The position numbers were made by a program, and so were the translations under genes. The notes under the pieces were generated by a model. That model saw only the letters and a list, made by a program, of their open reading frames with translations. It was not told the origin of the DNA and searched no databases. From contig JACCSM010000434.1 of the NCBI GenBank assembly GCA_013698525.1, positions 1-7,773 on the forward strand: 7,773 nt of DNA, written 5' to 3'. Numbering within the stretch: position 1 is the stretch's first letter; every line of letters begins with the position of its first letter. This document shows, piece after piece, positions 1-6,145 of this stretch. The DNA is from Rubrobacteraceae bacterium (GTDB lineage Bacteria; Actinomycetota; Rubrobacteria; Rubrobacterales; Rubrobacteraceae).

Positions 1-2
1 GG

Positions 3-1157
3 GTGAAGAGGGTCCACGATTCTGGCCTCGGCGTCGTCGTGACCGTCTCGGCGATGGGCAAGCAGACCGACAGGCTGCTGCGGCTCGCTGGCGAGGTCAG
101 CCGCGACCCCTCGCCGCGTGAGATCGACCAGCTGCTCTCTACGGGCGAGCTTCAGTCCGTCGCGCTCCTGGCGATGGCCCTGCACGACAGGGGCGTCGCC
201 GCCACCTCGCTCACCGGCCTGCAGGCTGGCATGAAGACCACGGGGCGCTACGGCTCGGGGGTTATCTCGGGTATACAGCCCGACCGCCTGCGCGGCCTGC
301 TCGACGAGGGACAGGTCGCCATCGTCGCTGGCTTTCAGGGGGTCAACGCCCTCGGGGATATCATGACGCTCGGGCGCGGCGGGTCGGACACGACGGCCGT
401 AGCGCTCGCGGCGGCGCTCGGGGCGGAGCGCTGCGAGGTCTTCACGGACGTAGACGGCGTCTACACTGCCGACCCGCGCATCGTGGCCGGGGCGCGGCGC
501 ATACCCGTCGTACTCTCCTCGGAGATGGCCGAGATGTCGTGGCGGGGCGCGAAGGTGATGCACCCGCGGGCCGTAGAGCTAGGGGCGTTGCACGGGGTCG
601 AGATCCACGTAAAGAGCTCCTTCAGAGAAGGTCCTGGTACGATCATCACGGGAGGTAACGGTTTGGAACACCTCGAGACCCGCGAGACGGTCGCCGGTAT
701 CGTCCACGACCTCGATGTCTCACGCATCACCCTGACGGGCATAAAGACGGGCCCAGGCACGATGAGCCGCGTCTTCTCCCCCCTGGCCGAAGCGGGCATC
801 TCCGTCGACGTCATCGTGGAGAGCGCCCCGAAAGAAGGCACCTCGGATGTAGCCTTCACCGTCCGTCGCGGCGACTTCGGTGATGCCCTGCGGCTCGCGG
901 GCGCGGTCGCGGAAACTCTGGACGGGCGGGTCGAGGGCGAGGAGGAGCTCGGTAAGGTCTCAGTCGTCGGGACGGGGATGCTCAATCGCCCTGGCTACGC
1001 GGCGCGGATGTTCGCGACGCTCGGGGAGGCTGGTATCCCGATAAGGCTCGTCTCTACCTCCGAGATACAGGTGACTTGCGTATTGCCGGCAGGAAGGGTA
1101 GAAGAGGCGGTAAGAGTTTTGCACAGGGACTTCGAGTTGGAGGAGAGAGATGTTTAG
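3..1157 (+). CDS. lysC: Aspartokinase (aspartate kinase), 5'-truncated by window edge
   Basis: Phosphorylates aspartate to aspartyl-4-phosphate, the first step to lysine/m-DAP, threonine and methionine, in the cytoplasm. The visible part has 384 residues. It opens at the VVTVSAMG strand that follows the N-terminal KxGGTS motif; compared from memory with Corynebacterium LysC, about 25 residues lie outside the window. The GTG at base 3 is therefore probably an internal valine, not the start. Kinase-domain motifs are FQGVN (111-115), LGRGGSDTTA (123-132) and DVDGVYTADPRI (149-160). Two ACT regulatory domains follow, at about 232-310 and 317-384, the second with the STSEI motif (351-355). The stop overlaps dapA by 8 bp, and the dapA Shine-Dalgarno lies inside this gene. 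An internal start at base 663 may give a separate regulatory subunit. Identity is certain; feedback specificity cannot be read from sequence. Confidence 0.96.
   Translation: MKRVHDSGLGVVVTVSAMGKQTDRLLRLAGEVSRDPSPREIDQLLSTGELQSVALLAMALHDRGVAATSLTGLQAGMKTTGRYGSGVISGIQPDRLRGLLDEGQVAIVAGFQGVNALGDIMTLGRGGSDTTAVALAAALGAERCEVFTDVDGVYTADPRIVAGARRIPVVLSSEMAEMSWRGAKVMHPRAVELGALHGVEIHVKSSFREGPGTIITGGNGLEHLETRETVAGIVHDLDVSRITLTGIKTGPGTMSRVFSPLAEAGISVDVIVESAPKEGTSDVAFTVRRGDFGDALRLAGAVAETLDGRVEGEEELGKVSVVGTGMLNRPGYAARMFATLGEAGIPIRLVSTSEIQVTCVLPAGRVEEAVRVLHRDFELEERDV
651..665 (+). promoter_or_regulatory. Internal Shine-Dalgarno plus TTG: possible start of aspartokinase beta subunit
   Basis: GGAGGT at 651-656, a strong match to the anti-Shine-Dalgarno, is followed after 6 nt by an in-frame TTG at 663-665 (visible residue 221). 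This is the linker between the kinase domain and the first ACT domain. Aspartokinases of Bacillus and Corynebacterium are known to make a beta subunit of just the regulatory part from an in-frame internal start at about this place. The product here would be 164 residues, bases 663-1157. The sequence and spacing are seen; that ribosomes use it is inference. Confidence 0.5.
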
Positions 1158-2043
1158 CGGCGCGTTCACTGCCCTCATCACACCTTTCAGGAACGGGGAG
1201 GTGGATGTCGAGGCCCTCGAAGGAATGGTCGAGTTCCAGATCCAGGGCGGGATCCACGGCCTCGTCCCCTGCGGGACTACGGGCGAGACCCCGGCCATGA
1301 CCGAGGAGGAGGACCGCCTCGTCATAAGTACCGTCGTCAGGGTCGCGAACGGAAGGGTGCCTGTCGTTGCGGGCTCGGGATCCAACAGCACGGATATGGC
1401 GATCAAGTACACGACGATGGCGGAGGAGGAGGGTGCCGACGGCTCTCTCCAGGTCGCCCCCTACTACAACAAGCCGACCCAGGAGGGGCTGTTCAGGCAC
1501 TTCGCCACCATCGCAGAGAACACGGATCTGCCGATCATCCTCTACAACATCCCTGGCCGGACGGCCGTGACCGTCTCAGCCGAGACCATAGCCCGCCTCG
1601 CCGACCTCCCTAACATCGTCGGCGTAAAAGAGTCGACCCTCTCCATGAACATGGTGAGCGACATAAAGAGCCTCTGCGGTGAGGAGTTTGCCATCCTCTC
1701 CGGGGATGACCCTATGACGCTCCCCATGATGGCCCTCGGCGGGCAAGGTGTGATCTCCGTCGCCTCCAACGTCGCCCCTGCAGCGGTCTCGGACATGGTC
1801 AGGGCCCTGCTCGATGACGACTGGGAGAGGGGCCGCGAGCTCCACTACGAGCTGCTGCCGCTCTTCCGCGCGCTCTTCGTCGAGACGAACCCGATCCCCG
1901 TCAAGACGGCATCCTCGATCCTCGGCCTTTGCTCGGACGAGATGCGGCTGCCGATGATCCCACTCCAGGGCGAGAACCTGGACACCCTCCGTCGCGTGAT
2001 GGAGGAGTCGAACCACCTCCTCCCAACGCCCGAGGAAGTTTGA
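1150..2043 (+). CDS. dapA: 4-hydroxy-tetrahydrodipicolinate synthase
   Basis: Condenses pyruvate with aspartate-4-semialdehyde to form 4-hydroxy-tetrahydrodipicolinate, the first step committed to m-DAP and lysine; cytoplasmic. The 297 residues form a normal full-length TIM barrel of the DHDPS/N-acetylneuraminate lyase family. Visible active-site parts are GTTGE (42-46), Tyr106 in APYYNKP, Tyr132 and Arg137 in YNIPGRT, and the Schiff-base Lys160 in GVKEST. A strong Shine-Dalgarno, GGAGG at 1139-1143, sits 6 nt before the ATG and inside the aspartokinase gene, with which this gene overlaps by 8 bp. The stop overlaps the dapB start. The strict motif set separates it from other members of the lyase family, so the assignment is firm. 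Confidence 0.97.
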   Translation: MFSGAFTALITPFRNGEVDVEALEGMVEFQIQGGIHGLVPCGTTGETPAMTEEEDRLVISTVVRVANGRVPVVAGSGSNSTDMAIKYTTMAEEEGADGSLQVAPYYNKPTQEGLFRHFATIAENTDLPIILYNIPGRTAVTVSAETIARLADLPNIVGVKESTLSMNMVSDIKSLCGEEFAILSGDDPMTLPMMALGGQGVISVASNVAPAAVSDMVRALLDDDWERGRELHYELLPLFRALFVETNPIPVKTASSILGLCSDEMRLPMIPLQGENLDTLRRVMEESNHLLPTPEEV

Positions 2044-2828
2044 CCAGGATAGCCGTAATAGGGGCGGCTGGCCGCATGGGTCGCGAGATCTGCCGGGCTT
2101 CCCTCGAAACGGAAGGCATCGAGCTCTCCGGCGGCACGGTCGAACCGGGCGCCCCCGAGCTCGGCTCCGACCTCGGCGAGCTCTGCGGCTTCGGGAAGAC
2201 CGGGCTGACCGCCGCAGAAGACCCGCCCGAATCAGCCGAGGTCCTGATCGAGTTCACCACCCCGGAGGCGACCGTAAAGCACCTCTCCTACGGCAAACCA
2301 CACGTCATCGGGACGACGGGCCTCTCCGACGAGCAGCTGGCGAGGGTCGAGGAGGCTTCGCACGGCGTCCCCATCATACGCGCCCCGAACATGAGCGTCG
2401 GGGTGAACCTCATGCGCGAGGTGGTGCGCGAAATCTCGGCGAAGCTCGGCGAGGACTACGATATCGAGGTCGTGGAGACCCACCACAACAACAAGAAGGA
2501 CGCGCCCTCTGGGACGGCCCTGTTTCTCGCGCACGCCGCCGCCGAGGGAAGGGCAAGGAACCTGGATGAGGTCGCAGTCTACGGGCGGGAGGGTCTGGCG
2601 CCCCGACAAGAAGGTGAGATAGGCATCCACGCCCTGCGTGGCGGCGCGGTAGTCGGTGAGCACCGGCTGATCTTCTATTCGGGTGGAGAGGAGGTCGAGG
2701 TCGTCCACCGCGCACTCTCCCGCCGCACCTTCGCCGACGGCGCTCTGAGGGCCGCGCGGTTCGCCGCGAACGCGCAGGCCGGCTTATACTCCATGGCAGA
2801 CGTGCTAGAGGGCCTCCCGAACAAATGA
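2040..2828 (+). CDS. dapB: 4-hydroxy-tetrahydrodipicolinate reductase
   Basis: Reduces the DapA product to tetrahydrodipicolinate with NAD(P)H, in the cytoplasm. I place the start at TTG 2040, which overlaps the dapA stop as TTGA, giving 262 residues beginning MTRIAVIGAAGRMG, the standard family N-terminus. GAGGA at 2032-2036 is a close-spaced Shine-Dalgarno. An ATG at 1929 would add 37 residues read from dapA in another frame, with no family resemblance. Motifs: Rossmann GAAGRMG (8-14); GTTG (91-94); HHNNKKDAPSGTA (148-160) with catalytic His148/His149 and Lys152; C-terminal GLYSMADVL (248-256). The stop overlaps the next ATG as ATGA. Together with aspartokinase and dapA this forms a coupled operon. 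Confidence 0.96.
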   Translation: MTRIAVIGAAGRMGREICRASLETEGIELSGGTVEPGAPELGSDLGELCGFGKTGLTAAEDPPESAEVLIEFTTPEATVKHLSYGKPHVIGTTGLSDEQLARVEEASHGVPIIRAPNMSVGVNLMREVVREISAKLGEDYDIEVVETHHNNKKDAPSGTALFLAHAAAEGRARNLDEVAVYGREGLAPRQEGEIGIHALRGGAVVGEHRLIFYSGGEEVEVVHRALSRRTFADGALRAARFAANAQAGLYSMADVLEGLPNK

Positions 2829-4687
2829 CCGACGCTTCCACAGTACCCCTGATCCCACGCGAAGTCCTCTTCGGCAACCCCGAGAAGGTAGGACCGCGCC
2901 TCTCCCCTGACGGAGAACGTCTCTCCTACCTCGCGCCGAAAGACGGCGTCATGAACGTCTGGGTTGGCCCCGTCGGAAGCGCGGCCGGTGGCGACGATTT
3001 CGAGCCCGTAACCGATGACCGCAAGCGCGGCATCAGGGTGTACTTCTGGGCCGAAGACAACACTCACATCGTCTACCTCCAGGACGAGGGCGGCGACGAG
3101 AACTGGCGGGTGCACGCCGTGGATACGTCCACGAAAAAGGACCGTGACCTCACCCCCTTCGACGACGTGCAGGCCCAGATCGTGGAAAGGAGCCGCCACT
3201 TCCCCGATACGCTGCTCGTCGCGCTGAACAGGGAGACCCCTGAGCTCCACGACGTCTACCGCCTCACCCTCTCGACGGGCGACCTGGACCTCGTCGCCAG
3301 GAACCCTGGCAACGCCGTCGGCTGGGTCGTGGACGCACACCTGAGGGTGCGCGCCGCGATGACGGCCACACCGGACGGCGGCTTCGACCTGCTGCTGCGT
3401 GATGAAGGCGAAGACGCGGACTGGCGCAAGCTGCTCGGCTGGGGCAAGGAGGACGCGCTCTCGAGCGCCCCCGTCGGCTTTACCGAAGACGGCGAGAAGA
3501 TGTACCTCATAGACTCGCGCGGGGCCAACGCCTCCCGTCTCGTCCTGCTCGACCTCGAAAATGGCGCGACACAGACGCTGGTCGATGACCCGCGCTACGA
3601 CGTCGGCCAGGTCGTAACGCATCCCGAGACCCACGAGGCCCAGGCCGCTGCCGTCGAGCGTGCGAGGACGGAGTGGGTCGTTCTCGACGACGATATCAGG
3701 GAAGACTTCGCGGTCATAGAGAGCCTTAGCCGCGGAGACTTCGGCGTGACGAGCCGCGACAGGGCAGACGAGAGCTGGCTCGTCGCCTTCACCGCCGACG
3801 ACGGCGGCGCCTCCTACTACGCCTATGACCGCAAGAACAGGCGCGGCGCGCATCTCTTCGATGCCCGCCCCGACCTCGCGGAGTACACCCTCGCCAGGAT
3901 GGAGCCCGTCTCCTTCGCCTCCCGCGACGGCCTTACGATAGAGGGCTACCTGACGCTGCCGCCGGCAGGCTCAGCCGGACCCGTGCCGATGGTGCTGAAC
4001 GTACACGGTGGTCCGTGGGTGCGGGACGGGTGGGGCTACGATCCGGAGGCGCAGTGGTTCGCCAACCGGGGGTACGCGTGTTTGCAGGTGAATTACCGGG
4101 GCTCGACAGGGTACGGCAAAGCGTTTTTGAACGCGGGCAACAAGGAGTGGGCCGGCACTATGCACGATGACCTCGTGGACGCGGTCGAGTGGGCCGTCGA
4201 GAGGGGCGTTGCCGACCCCGAGCGGGTCGCCATCTACGGCGGCTCCTACGGCGGGTACGCCGCGCTCGTCGGGGCCACGTTCACCCCAGACCTCTTCCGG
4301 TGCGCCGTCGATATCGTGGGCCCTTCTAGCCTGATCACCCTGATAAACAGCATCCCGCCTTACTGGAAGCCGCTCCTCGCGACTTTCCACGAGCGGGTCG
4401 GCAACCCTGACACCGAGGAGGTCTTCCTAAGATCCCGCTCTCCCCTGTTCTTCGTGGACCGCATCAGGATACCGATACTCATAGCCCAGGGCGCCAACGA
4501 CCCGCGCGTAAAACAGGCCGAATCGGAGCAAATAGTCGCCGCCATGAAGGAGAAAGGCATAGACCAAGAATACCTGCTCTTCGAGGACGAAGGCCACGGT
4601 TTCGCCCGTCCTGAGAACCGCCTGAAGTTCTACGCGGCCGCAGAACGCTTTCTGGCCAAGCACCTCGGAGGACGCGCAGAAGAGTAG
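2825..4687 (+). CDS. S9-family serine peptidase (acylaminoacyl-peptidase/prolyl oligopeptidase type)
   Basis: An alpha/beta-hydrolase peptidase expected to cleave short peptides in the cytoplasm; no signal peptide or membrane segment is seen. Of its 620 residues, about 1-355 look like the beta-propeller that gates access, with repeats such as LSPDGERLSYL (26-36) and FTEDGEKMYLID (219-230). Residues about 360-615 are the catalytic domain. Key elements are the oxyanion-hole segment HGGPW (394-398), nucleophile Ser474 in YGGSYGGY, Asp559 in GANDP and His591 in DEGHGF, a complete triad in the usual order. The ATG overlaps the dapB stop by 4 bp (ATGA), so it is probably translated with the dap genes. 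Its substrate is unknown. The operon position hints at cell-wall peptide turnover, but that is only context. Family firm; exact activity open. Confidence 0.92.
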   Translation: MTDASTVPLIPREVLFGNPEKVGPRLSPDGERLSYLAPKDGVMNVWVGPVGSAAGGDDFEPVTDDRKRGIRVYFWAEDNTHIVYLQDEGGDENWRVHAVDTSTKKDRDLTPFDDVQAQIVERSRHFPDTLLVALNRETPELHDVYRLTLSTGDLDLVARNPGNAVGWVVDAHLRVRAAMTATPDGGFDLLLRDEGEDADWRKLLGWGKEDALSSAPVGFTEDGEKMYLIDSRGANASRLVLLDLENGATQTLVDDPRYDVGQVVTHPETHEAQAAAVERARTEWVVLDDDIREDFAVIESLSRGDFGVTSRDRADESWLVAFTADDGGASYYAYDRKNRRGAHLFDARPDLAEYTLARMEPVSFASRDGLTIEGYLTLPPAGSAGPVPMVLNVHGGPWVRDGWGYDPEAQWFANRGYACLQVNYRGSTGYGKAFLNAGNKEWAGTMHDDLVDAVEWAVERGVADPERVAIYGGSYGGYAALVGATFTPDLFRCAVDIVGPSSLITLINSIPPYWKPLLATFHERVGNPDTEEVFLRSRSPLFFVDRIRIPILIAQGANDPRVKQAESEQIVAAMKEKGIDQEYLLFEDEGHGFARPENRLKFYAAAERFLAKHLGGRAEE

Positions 4688-4712
4688 AAGTATTCTTCGA
4701 GCGGAGTGCGGC

Positions 4713-4877
4713 TCAACCTTCTGACTCGAAACCGGGCTCGTCCTCCCCCGGTGAGGCCAGGGTCTCGACCCAGCCCACATCAACGCCCATACTGCTCGCT
4801 ATCTCCCCATCAGAGTGGCCGAGCAGCCGCAGGCGTTCGACCTCCTCTGCCAGGCAGACTTCGCCGCGGTCTTCCAA
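4713..4877 (-). CDS. Small hypothetical protein with possible helix-turn-helix
   Basis: I do not recognise this 54-residue protein. Start chosen: TTG at 4877, because AGGAG at 4887-4883 lies 5 nt upstream on this strand. A TTG at 4901 in the same frame would add eight residues but has no comparable site. Residues about 10-42, EEVERLRLLGHSDGEIASSM with GVDVGWVETL after it, show the spacing of a helix-turn-helix (GHSDGEIA, a glycine turn, then a second helix). The tail after residue 42 is acidic and likely disordered. It lies 61 nt downstream of the LysM gene on the same strand and probably shares its transcript. It ends 25 bp from the convergent S9 peptidase gene. Codon use is like the neighbours. 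It may be real but non-regulatory. Confidence 0.55.
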   Translation of the reverse strand: MEDRGEVCLAEEVERLRLLGHSDGEIASSMGVDVGWVETLASPGEDEPGFESEG

Positions 4878-4938
4878 GCTCTCTCCTCGACTTCCAGGCA
4901 ATACTGCGATGGCCTTCCGAGGATACCATGGGTGGGGG

Positions 4939-5220
4939 TCAGACGGTCGAAGGCAACTTCAGGCTCATGCCAGGGTAGATCTCATACCCCGAGAGATCGT
5001 TCGCCTCGCGGATAGCCTCCACTTTCGGCCTCGGGTCTTCCCAGACCGCGGTGTGATCTATTGCTATCTCCCAGAGCGTGTCTCCTGGCGCGACGGTGTA
5101 ATGTACGGACTCCGGCTCCGCCCCGGCTACCCCACCCACGTACAGAGCCCCGGCGAGGGCGGCGGCGGCGAACAATGCCCCTAGCCTGCGACGACGATAT
5201 TTTGCGCGGTCCGTTCTCAC
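4939..5220 (-). CDS. Small exported LysM-domain protein
   Basis: Predicted peptidoglycan-binding protein of 93 residues. The N-terminus is basic (RTDRAKYRRRR, 2-12), followed by a hydrophobic stretch LGALFAAAALAGALYVGGVA (13-32) and a possible signal-peptidase site AGA|E near residue 34; it could instead stay as a membrane anchor. One LysM domain covers about 39-90: HYTVAPGDTLWEIA, then EAIREAND, then IYPGMSLKLP. I chose GTG 5220 rather than TTG 5274. A -10 element, TATATT, ends 6 nt before the GTG, so the message would be leaderless, and the extra 18 residues would delay the signal sequence. The layout (one membrane or signal segment plus one LysM) resembles YneA-type proteins, but I see no lexA here. 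It is divergent from dapF, which suits a cell-wall role. Confidence 0.88.
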   Translation of the reverse strand: MRTDRAKYRRRRLGALFAAAALAGALYVGGVAGAEPESVHYTVAPGDTLWEIAIDHTAVWEDPRPKVEAIREANDLSGYEIYPGMSLKLPSTV

Positions 5221-5226
5221 AGGGGA

Positions 5227-5255
5227 AATATAAGGGAGGGCACGTCCGATCCCAA
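5227..5255 (-). promoter_or_regulatory. Predicted sigma-70-type promoter of the LysM gene (leaderless)
   Basis: On the minus strand, TTGGGA at 5255-5250 (4 of 6 to TTGACA) and TATATT at 5232-5227 are separated by exactly 17 nt. Six nt later comes the GTG at 5220, the expected transcription start. No Shine-Dalgarno precedes this GTG, which fits a leaderless message, common in actinobacteria. Read by eye, with no mapped start. Confidence 0.6.
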
Positions 5256-5293
5256 CGGTATTTTCTCGCCGCAACCACGCACCGGCCGTCCGG

Positions 5294-5306
5294 TAGAATC
5301 CTATTT
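5294..5306 (+). promoter_or_regulatory. Predicted -10 element of a leaderless dapF promoter
   Basis: TAGAAT at 5294-5299 (5 of 6 to TATAAT) is followed by 7 nt and then the dapF ATG at 5307, so transcription would begin on the start codon. There is no purine-rich ribosome site in the 5300-5306 gap. No good -35 hexamer is seen at 16-18 nt spacing; the 5271-5276 segment is a poor match. Confidence 0.5.
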
Positions 5307-6098
5307 ATGCGTTTCACGAAGATGCAAGGCTGTGGCAACGATTTCCTCATCTTCGACCCCGGCGAGGTCGAAGGGATAGACTTGCCAGGCCTCGCCAGAA
5401 AGGCCTGCGACAGGCACTTCGGCATCGGGGCCGACGGAATCCTTATCCCCGCTCCCTCGGGCGCCGCCGACCTCGAGATGGTCTACCTGAACTCTGACGG
5501 CTCGCCCTCTGAGATGTGTGGCAACGGCCTGCGCTGCCTGGCCCGCTACGCGAAGGACCGTGGAATGGTCGAGGGCGAAGCCATGACCATAGCCACCGGT
5601 GCAGGCGTCAAAGAGGTCGTCCTCTTCGACGACGGCTCCTCGCGGGTAGACATGGGAACGCCCCGCTTCGACACCGAGGTCGGGGTCAGCGGCTTCCTCT
5701 TCCTGCGCGTCTCGATGGGCAACCCGCACGCGGTAGCTTTTCTCGAGGACGAGGCCGCGGTCGAAGTCCTGGACCTCCCTACTATCGGACCACCTATCGA
5801 AGAGAATCCCGTTTTTCCCGAGAAGACGAACGTAGAGTTCGGGTTCGCGCGGGGCGGGCACGCCGTCAGGATGAGGATCTGGGAGCGCGGTGCCGGCGAG
5901 ACCCTCGCCTCGGGGTCAGGCTCGTGCGCCGTCGCGGTCGCAGCGGTCAGATGTGGTCTCGCCCAGAGCCCCGTCAACGTACACCTCGATGGCGGCGTAG
6001 TGCAGATAGAATGGTCCGGCGAGGGCGAGCCCGTACACATAAAGGGCCCCGCCGAATACATCTGCGACGGAGATCTCTACACAAATCAAAAAAGCTGA
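5307..6098 (+). CDS. dapF: Diaminopimelate epimerase, variant active site (second catalytic Cys replaced by Ser)
   Basis: Interconverts LL- and meso-diaminopimelate, giving meso-DAP for peptidoglycan cross-links and for lysine; cytoplasmic. The 263 residues are normal length. The start ATG 5307 gives MRFTKMQGCGNDF, the family N-terminus; an earlier in-frame ATG at 5061 would run antisense through the LysM gene. Motifs: Asn11; NSDGSPSEMCGNGLRC (62-77) with first catalytic Cys71; MGNPH (137-141); TNVEF (174-178); ERGAGET (193-199). After this last motif the family normally has A-C-G-T/S-G, the cysteine being the second acid/base. Here residues 201-207 are ASGSGSC, so position 202 is Ser and a Cys comes at 207. 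The rest of the fold appears intact. Family assignment is strong; activity as a normal epimerase is less certain. Confidence 0.93.
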   Translation: MRFTKMQGCGNDFLIFDPGEVEGIDLPGLARKACDRHFGIGADGILIPAPSGAADLEMVYLNSDGSPSEMCGNGLRCLARYAKDRGMVEGEAMTIATGAGVKEVVLFDDGSSRVDMGTPRFDTEVGVSGFLFLRVSMGNPHAVAFLEDEAAVEVLDLPTIGPPIEENPVFPEKTNVEFGFARGGHAVRMRIWERGAGETLASGSGSCAVAVAAVRCGLAQSPVNVHLDGGVVQIEWSGEGEPVHIKGPAEYICDGDLYTNQKS

Positions 6099-6112
6099 CT
6101 TGCTGAAGTGCT

Positions 6113-6144
6113 CGGCTTCCAGGAAGGTACCTTCCTGGAAGCCG
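6113..6144 (+). terminator. Perfect 32-bp palindrome, probable bidirectional terminator
   Basis: The sequence from 6113 to 6144 is its own exact reverse complement. As RNA it can fold into a 14-bp GC-rich stem with a GTAC loop (6127-6130). It starts 14 nt after the dapF stop and ends one nt from the stop of the convergent response-regulator gene, so it can serve both. No T-run follows directly on the plus strand. On the minus strand a run of six T lies about 18 nt past the stem (6094-6089). High-GC actinobacteria often use hairpins without a U tract. Strand is given as plus but the element is symmetrical. Confidence 0.7.
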
Positions 6145-6145
6145 C

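Noticed and set aside
3..5. GTG at base 3 as the true aspartokinase start
   Set aside because: The conserved N-terminal KxGGTS substrate-binding motif would be missing; the gene evidently begins upstream of the window.
1929..2039. 37-residue N-terminal extension of DapB from an upstream ATG
   Set aside because: It is read inside dapA in another frame, is proline/glycine-rich with no family match, and the Rossmann motif follows properly from the TTG at 2040.
2675..3853. Long 392-codon minus-strand open frame opposite the S9 peptidase and dapB
   Set aside because: A usual high-GC shadow frame: the plus strand carries clear enzyme motifs throughout, and the antisense translation is low-complexity Val/Ala/Arg/Gly-rich with no recognisable domain.
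4699..4714. Small hairpin (GAGC/GCTC) between the convergent S9 peptidase and small ORF
   Set aside because: Only a 4-bp stem with an 8-nt loop and no T-run; too weak to call a terminator.
5211..5258. CCGTT/AACGG inverted repeat and a search for an SOS (LexA) box upstream of the LysM gene
   Set aside because: The 5-bp arms are 38 nt apart and likely chance. No GAAC-N4-GTTC box is present, so SOS control of the LysM gene is not supported by this sequence.
5061..5306. 82-residue N-terminal extension of DapF
   Set aside because: It runs antisense through the LysM gene and across both promoters, while MRFTKMQGCGNDF at 5307 is the standard family start.
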